64,000 nucleotides of DNA from Cerrena zonata (lineage: Eukaryota; Basidiomycota; Agaricomycetes; Polyporales; Cerrenaceae), in NCBI GenBank assembly GCA_038087015.1, contig JASBNA010000009.1, positions 868,001 to 932,000 on the forward strand. Reading direction: 5' to 3'. Positions 24,188 through 37,207 of the stretch are shown piece after piece (positions within the stretch are counted from its first letter, which is position 1; the number at the start of each line of letters is the position of its first letter). The notes under the pieces were generated by a model. That model ran no database searches, was not told the origin of the DNA, and saw only the letters and a list, made by a program, of their open reading frames with translations. The position numbers and the translations under genes were made by a program.

Positions 24188-25970
24188 TTAGATAGAAGGA
24201 GGGGAGCAAATCAAGAAAGTGGCAACTATATTAAAAGAGTAACAGTCTTTAGCATAAATGGAAGTGGTATAAATTACCCCAACAAGATTACCAGACTTGA
24301 ACTCTCTAGGGTGCAAAGGACAGTCAGAAAGGCTGGCTAAAGTAAAGGGCACCTTTGGAGCACCCATTTTGAAATATTTGGTAGCATATATCAGAACTAG
24401 CAAAAGAAAAAGAATAAAAATGAAAGATGGATGTTTAAGCAAATGTTGACTCACTATCTTCACTTGTATATAAGGCATTTTTCCTCAACAACAGTAGGTG
24501 AAGATAATCAGAAACAAATGTACCCTTCTCTTCACTGTCTTGATATAAAGTAGAGAAAAAGTATAAGCCAGGAGCAACCTCTCTAAATGACTTGTCTAAT
24601 TCTGCTGAGCAAAAATATATAAATATGAATAAGACACAAGCAGACATATACAACTTACATTTAATAAAAATGGTGGAGAAGTTGATTGTACCTGCATAAA
24701 TAGGAACTTTGTAGCCTTTTTTGTATATCATGTTGATACAAGCTACAGTATGTTCCCACTTATGTTTGATAGGCTTGAGAGCAAGCATTTTGATAGACCA
24801 TGGACCATCTTTACCCATCACTTTGGCCTTAGTCAGATTGGACCTATTGACTAAGCCAAATAAGACACAGTTAATACAAGTAGCATCATCACCTCATCCA
24901 AGACTAGTAATAATATGGTCTTTGCTACCCAAATAGGTATGTCATCTGAAACTGGCAGGGGCAGATTTGGCCAGATTGGAAAGAAAGAAATCAAGGCTAG
25001 ACTTAGTTCATAATCATTAATGTCTTCACAGCCTATCACATTGGTCAGCTATCAGTCCTAGGACCTATCAATTCTTGGTGATTCCTATTTCTATATCCAC
25101 CTCTTCATGGCTACAGCCGAATACGAAGGTCGAGTCAATCCAGTAAGATAGTTGTATGCACAGTTGATTGCATACAGATGGTATTTAAGACTTGACTATT
25201 GTGCATGTCTTTGCTGTCAGATGCTATCAGATGAGCTTTGTATATTGAACAACTCAAGGTACCTTGCAGATTCTCAGTCAAGTTCTCTATACAAATTCAC
25301 AAGTGTTTTCCTATGACCAATATCAGATGAAAGCACTTGCTTGTAACTACTAGTTACCTGTTTCACTCATTCATTCAGCTCAACTAGTCAGTTTTCTGAT
25401 CATGGTGTATGTACTCACTAAGTGCTCTCACTCAACATATGGCTTAGTCATACAAGTCACAAACTTAAGGATTGTAACCACCCATCTACATTTGCCACTC
25501 ATATTAATATCTCCAATTGAGTAGTTTTCATCAATTGCCTGGATAATTTACAAGTTAGTTAATATCTATATGCTTTACAGATAAAATAAAAACTTGAGCT
25601 TACTTTTTGTATAAATTGTTGAACTTGTAATTCTGACAGTAGTTTTCAAGATTGAATATTTGTACATTGTTAAGCTTGCTCAAAGGAAAACTACATAATG
25701 CTGTTGAGATACTGTATGAAATAATTATCAAAAACATGTATGCAAGTTGAGAAGATTGTCATACATTTCCTTCAACATCCTATCCTGATTGAAGCTGGGG
25801 GTAGTAATCTGGGACCGATCAGGAGCATCATCATTGAGCTCAACTGCCTCCTCTTCTTCAGAAGCATTGTCTTCAGAGCCATCAGCAGAGGCTTCCTTGG
25901 CAATGTTGTCAATTAGTCTGTCACTATCAGAACTCTTATTTTCAGATTCCTCAGTTCTAAAGAATAAGCA
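24188..25970 (-). pseudogene. Fragment related to the unrecognised gene at 56.1-58.6 kb
   Basis: The minus strand reads an acidic block (EDNASEEEEAVELNDDAPDR, about 25895-25820), then GKDGPWSIKMLALKPIKHKW (about 24815-24760), and PFTLASLSDCPLHPREFKSG with LVGVIYTTSIYAKDCYSFN (24360-24210). The last part parallels FSLLDFDSLPRYEKELQPGD and VAGIVYTITSYVSKEI of the plus-strand gene near 58340-58450. It retains plausible introns but no full frame. The function is unknown in both copies. Confidence 0.5.
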
Positions 25971-25981
25971 TTGAGTTCTAT

Positions 25982-26325
25982 ATTACGATTCCTGAGGTAC
26001 GAAGGTATCGTTTTTCTTGTCCGAACTTTGCTGGGGCGCTTGTACCGTAACGCGAAACCACTACCTAGCCCTAGTCTAGGGTTTAGAGGGAATTTTATTT
26101 ATCTCATATCTTCACAACCACTGCATCTTTTGCTCTCAAAACTTGACCACAGAACAACTTAAAGTTTGTACTATAAGTCAACTTCCAAGAGCAAAATGAG
26201 TTGATAGAGAGAATGTTGAGATATGAGCAAAATTGAGATTTGGGTTGAATGTGGGAAAACTGGGCGCTTGTTGAACCCTAGAGTGGGGTTGGCCCTATGA
26301 GCCCTGGTAATCGCAAAGATGTGAA
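25982..26325. repeat. Dispersed repeat D, copy 2
   Basis: About 340 bp starting ATTACGATTCCTGAGGTACG, with CTAGTCTAGGGTTTAGAG near 26080. It contains internal inverted matches (CTCATATCTTCACAAC against GTTGAGATATGAG). The homologue lies at 35306-35625. End structure and duplication are not certain, so I do not assign a transposon class. Confidence 0.65.
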
Positions 26326-26399
26326 ATTGTAGCAAACTAACCTCACTCAGTTGTTGTATAAACAATGTCAATAGGTAGAGCCTAAGAAATAGAGCATAG

Positions 26400-26823
26400 T
26401 AGAAGTAGAAAAAAGGTGATCTGGTCAGAATTGACAGAGAGATATGTTAAACAATATGTGTTTTTGGAGAAAAAGTGAAACAGAGACTTACTTTCAATAT
26501 TATTGGAAGTGGTGTATATACCATCAGATAGAGCTCAGAAAATGACACCTGGTAGCTACAAGAAGTATGTAGTTTGGATAGAAATTAGGAGAGCTATAGG
26601 GAAAACAACATATGAGTCTATGTTTTGACAGAGAGTTGCCATATATGGTATGTTTTCTGTATTATATAATCAAAACATACCTTGTTCTCAAATTTCAATT
26701 TGCAGAGGGTGCTTATTTCAGCTATTATGTAAGCATATTAGTCTATATGCAATAAGCCAAAACAGATGTAGTGAACAAGGTCTCTAAGTGTTGTGTCCCA
26801 AGATGCCTAGCTCACAATGTCAT
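26400..26823. repeat. Palindrome arm, decayed direct copy ending in the 61-bp hairpin
   Basis: Sequence from about 26400 parallels 27120-27571 (for example GCCATATATGGTATGTTTTC at 26639) and ends in a decayed 61-bp hairpin at 26763-26823. It lacks a matching right arm. Confidence 0.7.
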
Positions 26824-27119
26824 GATTTGGCTTTACTTGCTTATATAATGTCTCTGTATAGACACTGCATAATGTGACAGATGTGTAAAACTGACTCACC
26901 TCAAATAGACCTGCCAGGAGTTGGCATAAGGCTATTTTCTTCATTAAGACATGCAGTCCTGGATAGAAGAAAATAGTATAACCATCTAAGTGCAAGTAAT
27001 ACCAGCACTTGAACGGATGATGTGGGGGGAAAGAGAGATTGAATAATGATCAAATCAAACTTTGCAGATCATATTTGTACTTATTTGCTTAGGTAATAGT
27101 GTAAATGTGGCAGTAGCAA

Positions 27120-28090
27120 TGTGAGGTCACTTGATGATTATATGGAGAGTCTCAATGGATAGAGGTTGAGAAATGGAGGCTATTAGCAAAAGAAAGTAGG
27201 TGATTTGGATAGAAAGTGGGAGAGATATAAGGCAAACAACATATGTTTTAGAGGAAAAAGCGGAATATGGTATGTTTTTGAACCTTATCGGTGGTGGTGT
27301 GGACGCCATTGGATAGAGCTCAAAAAGTGGAGCCTGGTAGCAAAAAGAAGTGTATGATTTGGATAGAAACTGGGGGAGCTATGGGGAAAAGAACATATGG
27401 AGAATATGTTTCGGCAGAATACTGCCATATATGGTATGTTTTCCGCATTACATAAGCGAAGACATGAGTTATGTTCTCAGAATTCACTTTGCCGGTGGGC
27501 GCTTAATACCGGTTATTATATAAGCACATTAGTCCATATATGGGTGTATTACAAACAAATATAAATAAATAATGACGTAGTGAACTAGGCGCCTAAGGCA
27601 ATAACCCCAAAGCGCCTAGTTCACTACGTCATTATTTATTTATATTTGTTTGTAATACACCCATATATGGACTAATGTGCTTATATAATAACCGGTATTA
27701 AGCGCCCACCGGCAAAGTGAATTCTGAGAACATAACTCATGTCTTCGCTTATGTAATGCGGAAAACATACCATATATGGCAGTATTCTGCCGAAACATAT
27801 CCTCCATATGTTCTTTTCCCCATATCTCCCCCAGTTTCTATCCAAATCACATGCTTTCTTTTGCTACCATACTCCATTTCTTGAGCTCTATCCACTGGTG
27901 TCCACACCACCACCAATAAGGTTCAAAAACATACCATATTCCGCTTTTTCCTCTAAAACATATGTTGTTTGCTCTATATCTTTGTCAATTTATATCCAAA
28001 TCACCTCCTTTCTGTTGCTACTATGCTTTATTTTTGAAGCTCTTTTTACTGGTGCTTTTTATTTGTCCCTATCTCTTACCCTCCACTATC
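27120..28090. repeat. Large palindrome 1, about 0.97 kb
   Basis: The left arm 27120-27571 and right arm 27633-28090 are inverted copies around a 61-bp hairpin. The first 185 bp or so beside the apex appear identical. Differences then increase outward (first one CATATTCTCC against CATATCCTCC). Each arm contains an internal repeated unit of about 165-170 bp (TTTCTATCCAAATCA, then GAGCTCTATCCA). No gene is supported. Confidence 0.9.
27572..27632. repeat. 61-bp apex hairpin, palindrome 1
   Basis: Stem ATGACGTAGTGAACTAGGCGC and its complement, with a 19-nt unpaired middle (CTAAGGCAATAACCCCAAA). Same length and homologous sequence as 45601-45661 and 26763-26823. Confidence 0.9.
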
Positions 28091-31000
28091 ATAACATTAT
28101 TATTTGATTAAACCTGCAATTTCTCCTTTATAAATCTGAAAAGTGATATTTAGCATAGTGATCTGCAGGCTAAGGCTTGAGCTCTTCAAACCTTCAAGCC
28201 TGATCTACTATAGGCCTCACCAAGCCCAGCCTTCTGTATAGCTTATAAGGGCTTATTGGATAGACTTTGATGTTAGACTGACCTTTATAAGTCATTAAGC
28301 TCAGACTTAATTGAAGTTTTGATCAATTATTGGCCATATATTCTGTTGACTATTAACTGCATGCACCCTATTGACATCCATATTCAAGATATTATTTATA
28401 TTCTCAGCTTTGATCTAATTCTCAAGATAGCAATATCTCTTCTCTTTGTCTCAGTTAGCTATAAAACATATCACTATAATCTATAGTTCAAGAAATAAAC
28501 CTACCTCTCTTATCACTATATTTACATATTCAGTTTACCACTACAAACTAACTAAGAAATTATACAATCCAAAATAGAAAGCTTAAGCTAATATATTAGC
28601 ATAAAACTTGATCTCTTGCATATATAGAGATGACACAACTAGCTATATCTACTAATAGTGCTTATTAATCAAGGTTTTCTTCTTTCATTGTAGCTGTCTC
28701 TTCTTTTATTTTAACAGCAATCTCTTTAATTTTAGCTCCAGCTTTACAAAGCTTTTTAGCCTCTATTCTTCTAAGCTTTTCAATAGCAATTATCTTAGAC
28801 AATAACTCAGATGATCCCAAATCTAATAAGAATATAGAGAGTGTTTATTCTCATATAATTTTTTTTAAATTGATGCTAATAACTGACTGATACTTATTAC
28901 AGAAAATAAAAACTGAGTATGATAGAAGATAAGTTTGGGACTTATTATATTTTGAAGATGATAAATCTGGATCTGAAAACAATGCAGATAAATCTAAACC
29001 AAAAGTCACCTCAACTTTAAAGGTGTGAAAGTGAAAGATATCTCAAAAAAGGCAAGATAAATTTTTATTATAATATTACTTTATTAAACTTCTAATGAAA
29101 AATACAAATCCAGAGCCTATCAATGAGAAGGGATTTCTTAAGATATAAATGTTCAATCCATTAGAACTGATCTTTCAAACTCAAGCTAGCCTAGTCTTGA
29201 TATCAACTACTTCTTTAGATCTCAGTTGCAGAAAATATCATCCTCAGATAGTCAGAAAGACTATAGAGTATGTAAACTTTAGCTATAAATATTTCTATTA
29301 ACTCAGATATTATCTGTTACTAATATTATATAGTAAAATAAAAGAACCATAATATCTAGTGGCTAATATCTCTATATTATGTTATCATCTAAAGACTCAT
29401 CATATTGTATATTTATTTATTTTAAGTTTTATGCTTATTATAGTCTGATCTCAATTGATAGGATAAGTATCACAAATAAGTCATTGAGAATCACTTTGTG
29501 TCTAAATTCTCTAAAGATATATAGAAGTAAAAGATTGCTTAGCAAATACAAAATAAAATGTCAACAAACTCTCTATCCTCACCTCCAGAATTGCTCAGGA
29601 TATAGAGCAATATACTATATTTTGTATATCATTACTAATCTTTTCACTTCACTTAATAATGCTTCTGATACTCAGTTGTAATGCCAGCTCTTTATCCAAA
29701 GATGAAAGATGCTTATTTTCAATAACACTAGTTTGCTTATCTATAAAAAGAAGCATATATTTTAATAAAATCTATTATAAATATTTCTCTATTAAAAAAC
29801 AGATGATATATTTTGACCTTTCTTTCTCTAGTATATAAAATATTACAAATATATCTACAACAAAAAGACTTAGACTATATTAACAATGTATAAACAGCTA
29901 ACTAAGAAGGCCAAGTTATTACATAAGGTATCTGATAATGATGAGTCTGAAGATGAAAGGTATATTCTGCCTTTCAATCTACTCAAGTTATAGCTCAAAG
30001 AATTCAACAACTATCTTAACTCAATAGAATTTCTCCTTGAAAGCATGCCTGTGGTTTACTAGTGAGGTGTGAGTAATCTGGATATTATCTTAAAGGATTG
30101 TTACTATTTTTTTTTGCCTTTTCTTAGTTGAATGCCATCTGATATCTAGTATAAGCTGCTATTGCAAGAGACTACCTTTATATAATGGCATCCTTAGTCT
30201 CAAATTTGTATAATGGCATCCTTAGTCTCAAATAAATATGCCTCCTCTTAAGGTGGGATTATTATTAGCAAATAATGATCATATCTCAAGAGCAATATTG
30301 TGGTTTATTTTGTCTATAAATATTGTCTAGGCTATCAACTAGCATAGATATTCTCAGAGATAAAAAGGTCACTGAAGGAATCGTGTTTTGTCAGCATTGG
30401 CCTATTTCCCAAGTATATTTATCATCTTATCAGGTGTGTCATTTAAATGAACTATATAAACTCAAAGCTTTTGAATATTCTAATATATTACCTAATATAG
30501 ACCCTGAAATTTTCTAAAAAGCTCATATAATTAGATAGACTAAGACTGCAAGTAGAAACAATTTAAATACAAAAAAAGAAATTTGACTAATAAATTATCT
30601 GATAAGAAGATAGAGGCAACTGTATTTGATAAATCTTAGCATCAGCCTATGGTCAATAGGCTGAGAAAGGTTCATTTTGTATATTTAAATATTTGTCATT
30701 ATATTATTTGATATTTTCATGACATGTAATTGTAAGTTTGAGATAAGATAATAATATTAAGATTTAGTTACCTTGTCTTTCTTCTACACAAACCTCTAAG
30801 CTACACAGTTCTCAGATATTAAAAGCTGTTCAATAGATCAATTATTGAGATAAGATTTCCTAAACCTAAATATAACTGAGCCTACTATTTCAGTCTACAG
30901 CTGTGATAAAGAGAAGTGTGATAGTGTTATATTAGCATTATACAACTACTTGTTTGCTGCATATATCAGAAGACTCAATATTCTATTATATCTCTATATT

Positions 31001-31138
31001 GAGTTTAATTGCAGTCTCAGCTTATCTCTAAATCTGTATCACTAGCTACTAGCAAAAACTGGTCTTGCTTCCTATTGACAGTTAATATCTAACTGAATCT
31101 TTATCTGGATAATTTCACTTTGTAAGATCTTATAATGC
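28091..31138. other. AT-rich decayed sequence
   Basis: No intact gene. A Lys/Glu-rich coil on the minus strand at about 28830-28680 (CKAGAKIKEIAVKIKEETAT) resembles transposase tails but is not diagnostic. A 20-bp direct duplication GTATAATGGCATCCTTAGTC occurs at about 30178-30225. Confidence 0.4.
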
Positions 31139-32900
31139 TCATAAGCAAGATGGTGGTACCTCTTGATCTTGTTGGTTGCCAATACAGACTGCTTGTATAG
31201 TATCAGGAGTTTCTGCAATAAAATTCAATTTATGTAGGCAGCTATAGTAGAAAATATCTGTGTGTGTTCTCTCAGTAAGGGCAGCTTGCAATGCTTGGAG
31301 AAGCTCAACATTCTCCACCTGCAAAGAATTTTGCCTCTTTTTTCTCCCAGCAGTCCAAATTGGCATTGGTTAGTTTGAAGTTTAGCATTGCATTTTAGAA
31401 GGCAGAAATGTCTCATCTAAGAATATCAAAAGCTTGCTTGTAATTGTTGAATATAAAGATACTAAGATTTTCATATTTATCTTAGTTTCATTGATAAAAA
31501 AATGCATTGATAATAATTTGATAATAGTAAGGCAATATATATCAAAGGATGATTGTGAGAGCATTTAATGTACTAAAAATCCACTTTATCATTTTAAAGT
31601 CTTCAATGTCAACTCTGAGGATAACAGTAAAATGATTCTTGATCTGGCACTGATAGTTGTGTGAGTAGCCATGAAATGCATTTACAACAAATTTGTGAGA
31701 CTTTTCTATAACTTGTGAAGGTAAGCTAGAGTTTTCAGCTGTAATTTTGAACCCACAGTTAATATCTATACCACTTGCAATATGAGAAAGTAGGATTTTA
31801 AGTGCCTTAGTGAAAATAGAGAAAGAGTATTTGGCTCTAAGTGAAGGTGAGTTATATAGTAAAGTGAGGTAATGAAGAAACTTACAACTTGCCACTCCAA
31901 ATCATACTGTATATCCAGAGTATAAAGCTATATCAACATATATTGGTATAAATCCTTGTCTTATCAAAGATGACCTATAATCACTTTTTTTTATCAGATG
32001 TAGTAGCTTTCCAGTTTCTCATATACTGGTTGATATTACTTGTAGAAGTATCTTACATTCTATTAGTAGGGTCTCCTTCTTGGTCACTACTTCTCTTAAC
32101 TAGAGCCATCATCTTCCCTGGAATCCTCATCTATGATTCATATCTCTTGATATCAGTTGGAGGGATATAACTTGATCTCATTTGTAAGGTAATCTACAAA
32201 TAACTAGGGCAGGGGGTAGTCACTATCTTCAAACATATGAGTATTGGCCACTATATGATTATCAGAAAAAAGAACATACTTTGGGCTATTATTTCTATTG
32301 TATGTCCAGAAATAACTATAAGTCATTGAAGGTTTATCTCTGAGTTTTATAATCATTAGTCTGCTATATAGACAAGAAATTATAGACTTAACCTTATAGC
32401 AGCATGCTCTACAAGTGTTTAGAACTCTTTAGTTGGGAATATCTCAGCCTAGCTTGCCATTGATACAGTGTTGAGAATGCAAAGATAAATTTTATAGGTT
32501 TTGGCAAGTATAGCTCAAAGGTATCTTCAAAAGGGCACCTAGAGATTATGTTAGTAAAGGAAGTAATACATATAAGAGCACAAGTTTATCTTATAATAGT
32601 CACAAAGGACTTTAGAAAAAGCTTCTATACTAAAAGAGACCTTGCAAAGACATAAGCAATAGAACAGTTACAGAGTTCAAAACCTAATAGTGATAGTAGA
32701 TGATACAGGTATCTTAGCAAGATAGCCATAAAGTGCCAGATCAATAGAGGGAGAGTTACCAGTTGCTATTTGGTAAATAGTAATATTTTCTTTCATAATA
32801 AAAATATTAATTATTGTGACAAACAACTTATATACTAGTAATTAGCAGCAAAAACAAGCTATTTTCCTTAGTAGTCCATATATATCTTATCCTCTTATCT
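31139..32900 (-). pseudogene. KDZ (Kyakuja-Dileera-Zisupton) transposase relic
   Basis: On the minus strand, in broken frames, the family can be read in order: MFEDSDYPLP and LFVDYLTNEI (about 32240-32170), then NWKATTSDKKK and VIFDKTRIYTNICCYSFILW (about 32020-31920). Next come YSFSIFTKALKILLSHIASG and IDINCGFK (31840-31750), VVNAFHGYSHNYQCQIKNH (about 31690-31630), and EDFKMIKWIFSTLNALT (about 31610-31560). A tail follows with VENVELLQALQAALTERTHT (31300-31260). VNAFHGYxHxYxCQxxNH and the D-I-x-C-G/F block are hallmarks of KDZ transposases of basidiomycetes. Several stops make it inactive. Terminal repeats were not located. Confidence 0.8.
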
Positions 32901-33528
32901 TAGGTTGAGCATATATTCTCAGTTTTGATTAGCAATATGTTTACAATTAAATTTGCTAGGCAAAAAAAGCTGCTGGAGAAATAAGTCATTATAGTCTATA
33001 GTTAGTTCATTATCCTTTTTGAGTTCAAGAAAATATAATAAGTAAGGCTTAATGATTGTTCTTAGAATAAAGACTAAAGAAAAGAGAATATAATATCTTA
33101 TAAAGTATTAGAAAGATTATGACATATAAAGTGTAAGTCTGATGAAGCAAGAAATTGAGCCTTACTACAGAGTGACATTTATGTCAGCATAGTAAGTGGG
33201 TGCTTAAAAACAATGCTTTGCTTGCCTTCATCTATTCTGTGCTGATGGAGTCATCTCATTGAAATTCCTGCCAATCCTCACTTTTCTTTTCCCACTCACC
33301 TATTACTAAGAAAATACTAGTATATAACTTGCCCTCAATTTACTCTATATTTAGCATCTCATTACTTATCTCTTGTATTATAAATTTATCTTATAAGCCT
33401 AAGCTTATAGATTTAAACCAATCAATAATATAAACTTACCTTTAATAATAAGATGCATCTACTAATATAGCCAACCCAAGTATATACTAGCTTAGCATGC
33501 TTATTTTATAATCACTCTTTTACTACTA

Positions 33529-34300
33529 CTGTCTTCAATTGATCAATTAGACACTATCACATAAATTAGAAACCCCCTCCTAACACCAATTTCTCACTAT
33601 TTGGAATAAAACTTGGGGTGGAATATATGTAAATTGAGATGCTCTATCATCTGTACCCATTATCTCTTCTGAAAGTCAAATTTCCTTAGTTCCAGGCTGC
33701 ATAAATTGGTGAAAAGTATGAAAACTAAAATATTCTAAGAGTATTTATAGCTTCATTTTGAGGATAAGTAGATATATTATGACCATTTTTATCTCTGCAC
33801 ATTTTTCTGCATTTCTCAGATCCAGAATTATTACTGTACAACTTCACATTTCTCAGAAATATAGTCAATCATGAGTTTTAGACATCTAAATAGTGGGAAA
33901 TACTATATATAGAAAGTGTCTTTTTGAGTTTGAACACAGACATTTAAACACTTTCTGAGGCAAAATACTTTGTCTAACAATTTTCTATATATTCTCAATA
34001 TAAATTATCATGAGAACATTGTAGGAATGAGGTATTAAGTGACCCCTTAAGGTGAGGATTTGTACTATACATCTTGGGCATCAAATAGTGTCTAATTGAC
34101 TGATCTGGGCACATGCTCCCTGGGTAACAGTAAAATACAAATAACATATACTATGATAGATGGATTTGTCTAGTTCCTTTTGTATCATATAGAGAAAATA
34201 TATACCTACAACTTATTATGTTGAAATATGAAGCAGTAATCTAGAGGGTGACAGATTATTAAAATATAATTTGGGTATCTAATTGACCAATTGAAGACAG
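33529..34300. mobile_element. pogo-type MITE (772 bp)
   Basis: Ends CTGTCTTCAATTGATCAATT and the inverted CAATTGGTCAATT form finishing TTGAAGACAG, flanked by TA at 33527-33528 and 34301-34302. The subterminal ACTATCACATAAATTAGA matches the left end of the pogo relic at 14762, so that element, when active, is the likely source of transposase. Confidence 0.82.
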
Positions 34301-34302
34301 TA

Positions 34303-35305
34303 TTGTCATGGTTCATCTCAGAGTAACATGGGGGTCACAGGAAGAGAGATTGAGTAGGAGGTAGGAGATGCGAGTTAGCAACTCAGGACCTGTAATGTAG
34401 ATAGAGTTTAATATAGATGGGCTTGACTTCAACTTATGTGTTGTGCCATTCTAGAATACAGCTTTAGATTTCAGAGACAATGCGAGTCAGTGACATAGGA
34501 ACTAGTAGGAGACCTGAATGCAGATGGAGGTAAATAGGAGGTACCAGAATAGCTACTAGGATATTTTGTCAGAATTTAGAGTTGTTAACTAAGCAATCTC
34601 TAGAAGATGAGTGTAGGGATGGAGAGTTAAGATGGTGGACTAAACTGAGGTCAAGTCCTAAGTTAGAGGTGTAGGGAATCACATGGAGGGTTGGAGGTAT
34701 GAGGACAAATCAAAGTTGAGTTTTGTACTAAAGAAATATAATGAGTAAGATGAGTATTTATACTACAAGACTTCTACAAGGAAATAGAGGACTTGGAAAA
34801 AATATGAAAGGGATAGTGTGTGAATGGTATGATGAGATTGGAATGAGGTTGGAGGTATAGGAACATGTGAGAAGGTACAGGAGAAAGAAATAAGTGGCAA
34901 TAAATCAAGAGGCAAATGAGAAGGATATTGCAAGAGGTGATGATTGGAGACAGATAGGCAATGTCAGGGAGAGAAGATATATGGTAAGAGACTATCTAAG
35001 ATATCAGCTATGATAAGAGGCCATGAATCAGATAGAGGCAAAAGGGATAAAGTTAAATCAAAGATAAAGCAGAGGTTGAGTTGGAGGGTTGGAGGTAAAT
35101 AGTATAAACAATAATGAAAGCATATAAATAAGGTTAGGTTAATAACTGTGAGAAAGATGAGGATAGTTTGCTAATGTATGAGATTCTAGGCCAGATTGGA
35201 GATCTCATATGATCAATTAGGATTAGTTGGGATCATATGATGAGGTTCTGGCATAGTTCTGACAACTATGCAAGAACTATTTCAAGACCTATAAAAAATA
35301 TACCA
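34303..35305. other. Purine-rich plus-strand spacer, nothing identified
   Basis: Rich in GGAG/AGAG words but without a gene or clear terminal repeats. It could be a decayed LTR, which I cannot support. Confidence 0.35.
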
Positions 35306-35625
35306 ATTACGATTCCTGAGGTACAAAGGTATCGTTTTTCTTATCTGAACTTTGCTGGGGCACTTGTACTGTGACATGAAACATCAACAGCCCCTAGCCT
35401 AGGGTTTATAGTCAATTTTGTCTAGCTCATATCTTTGCAACTACTGTATGTTTTGCTACCAAAACTTGACTACAATATTATTCAAAGTTTGTACTACAAG
35501 TCACTCTCTTACAGAAAGAGAATTGATAGGAAAGATGTTGAGATATAAGCAAAATGGAGATTTGAGATGAGTATAGGATAGTTGGCCATTGTTGAACTCT
35601 AGGCTGGGGTTGGATGAGAACTTGG
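35306..35625. repeat. Dispersed repeat D, copy 3
   Basis: Starts ATTACGATTCCTGAGGTACA and follows 25982-26325 with many C/G to T/A differences. Confidence 0.7.
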
Positions 35626-35704
35626 AGTGTTCCATTTGTTTTATTTATTCAAACACAACAGATGCTATTTAACTACAAAGAAACTATTCTAGATGTTCCT
35701 TTGC

Positions 35705-37207
35705 TCACTTCAGCTTACATAAAGAGTGTTCAAATACAATAGGGTCTATCTTCATCTCTTCCCATTCTTCTCCCAGATCCTCTTTCAGCCTCCAATATAA
35801 GTCCACAAATACTGGCTGCACTTCATCAATGCTATACTTTGCATTTCTTGTCTTCTGTTCAACAAGCTGCAAATATACCAAGCCTCCTACTGCACCTTTG
35901 CTAACCTTTGCAACCAGCTTACCTATCTTCTTCACAATTAGTTTGTTGATGATGTCAGCATATGCAAGGTCACCAGCAATAAGTATACCAACAAGATCTC
36001 CAATATGGTAAAAGGCCTTCATATTGTCTGTAGGATCAATCATTGTAGCCATCCAATGAATAAATCCAGTAAAAGACTGCTGTTCATCTTTTGAAACTAT
36101 ATTAGAGGGTGACAATTATCAAAGTGAGCTATAACAATACACACCAGTCATTGTTTCCAAAAACTGAGTCCAAACAGCTTGTAACATCTTCCAGTACTTT
36201 GCTGGTAATTCTTCTGCTCTCCGAGCCATGTTTGGGCTTCCATATGCCCTAGAATTATACCAATCAGAGAGTACATATTCACTCCTGAATGCCTGAAATG
36301 TGTCGAAGGTAAAGTTGAATGGCATATTCCGAGATGTCTCGCTATTGAAGCAAAGGACACGGAAAAGAAGGAGATTGAATAGATCGGCTGGCTCTCGGAG
36401 CTTGGTAAGGGGACCATGAGGCTGGGTAAGAAGATTCTGGCAAGATGGCGCTTTTTCCCGGAGAGGTAAGTAAAAGTCGGCATGCTTTGGGTCGGTCAAT
36501 CACTGGTACATTGGATGACCGGGTAGAAGTTCACCTTTAGTTGCCTTTAGGGAATCTAACAAGAAGCCCTTGAAAAGCTGATAGCAATGTTGAGCGAGGA
36601 TAGGGTTGAGCTGCTCTGGTATCTCTGCAGGCTGCAGCGGCATATTGCCTTTATGTTGAAGAGCAGTGGATAACTTGGCATGAAGTTTCCAAAGCTCATC
36701 TAGGAGCTTTTGCTCGATGCCATTTTTATTTGTTGCAGGAAGGTTGAACAGATATACAGAAAAGGCATACAGAGGTGTAGAGATCATCAACCTGCTGTTG
36801 AATTCATAGGTATTGCTATAGATCCACTCTGGCAACTCAGTACATATTTCCCATACACCAGGGAGGAAAAGGACACTTTGACCTAGAGCATAAATCAGAT
36901 AGTTGACCATCATACACTGGTATTCTGCCTTCTTGTCATTACTTAGGATATCGAGCTACTGGTACAAGTACTACAAGATATCTTTCAGGAGGTCCAATGT
37001 CTGTTGATGTTCACCTTTCAGATAAAGACGAGGTTTTGCTGGGGCATAGATATATGTCTTGGGAGAAGCTAACTTGGGAAAGTAGAGCTCAGAGAAGAGT
37101 TGGAAGCCAGCTAGCTTATCTATGAGAAGCTGTTGGATCTTCAGTGTAAGATACAGAAGCCATTTCTCATGATCAGACTCAAATAAGGAGGAGCAGGCAC
37201 AAGTCAA
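35705..37207 (-). pseudogene. Unrecognised gene, 3' part, with several stop codons
   Basis: Coherent coding blocks on the minus strand are 37207-36971 (EKWLLYLTLKIQQLLIDKLA), 36913-36503 (LIYALGQSVLFLPGVWEICT), 36499-36119 (HADFYLPLREKAPS) and 36115-35705, the last after an intron-like junction and ending in a normal stop. Two TAG codons occur between 36970 and 36914. A TGA at 36502-36500 interrupts YQ-stop-LTDPKH where Trp would fit. I recognise no domain. The high Leu/Trp content and even block structure show a real former gene. It probably continues upstream across the hAT insertion to 41.5 kb. Confidence 0.6.

Noticed and set aside
27808..28107. A 99-aa plus-strand frame matching a 60-aa frame at 27127-27309
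   Set aside because: It follows from the palindrome arms. The composition is that of the repeat.
28680..28830. Lys/Glu-rich frame as a pogo transposase tail
   Set aside because: It is low complexity only. No catalytic block was found next to it.
34303..35305. Possible LTR starting TGTCATGG near 34305
   Set aside because: No partner, no matching end and no target duplication were found.
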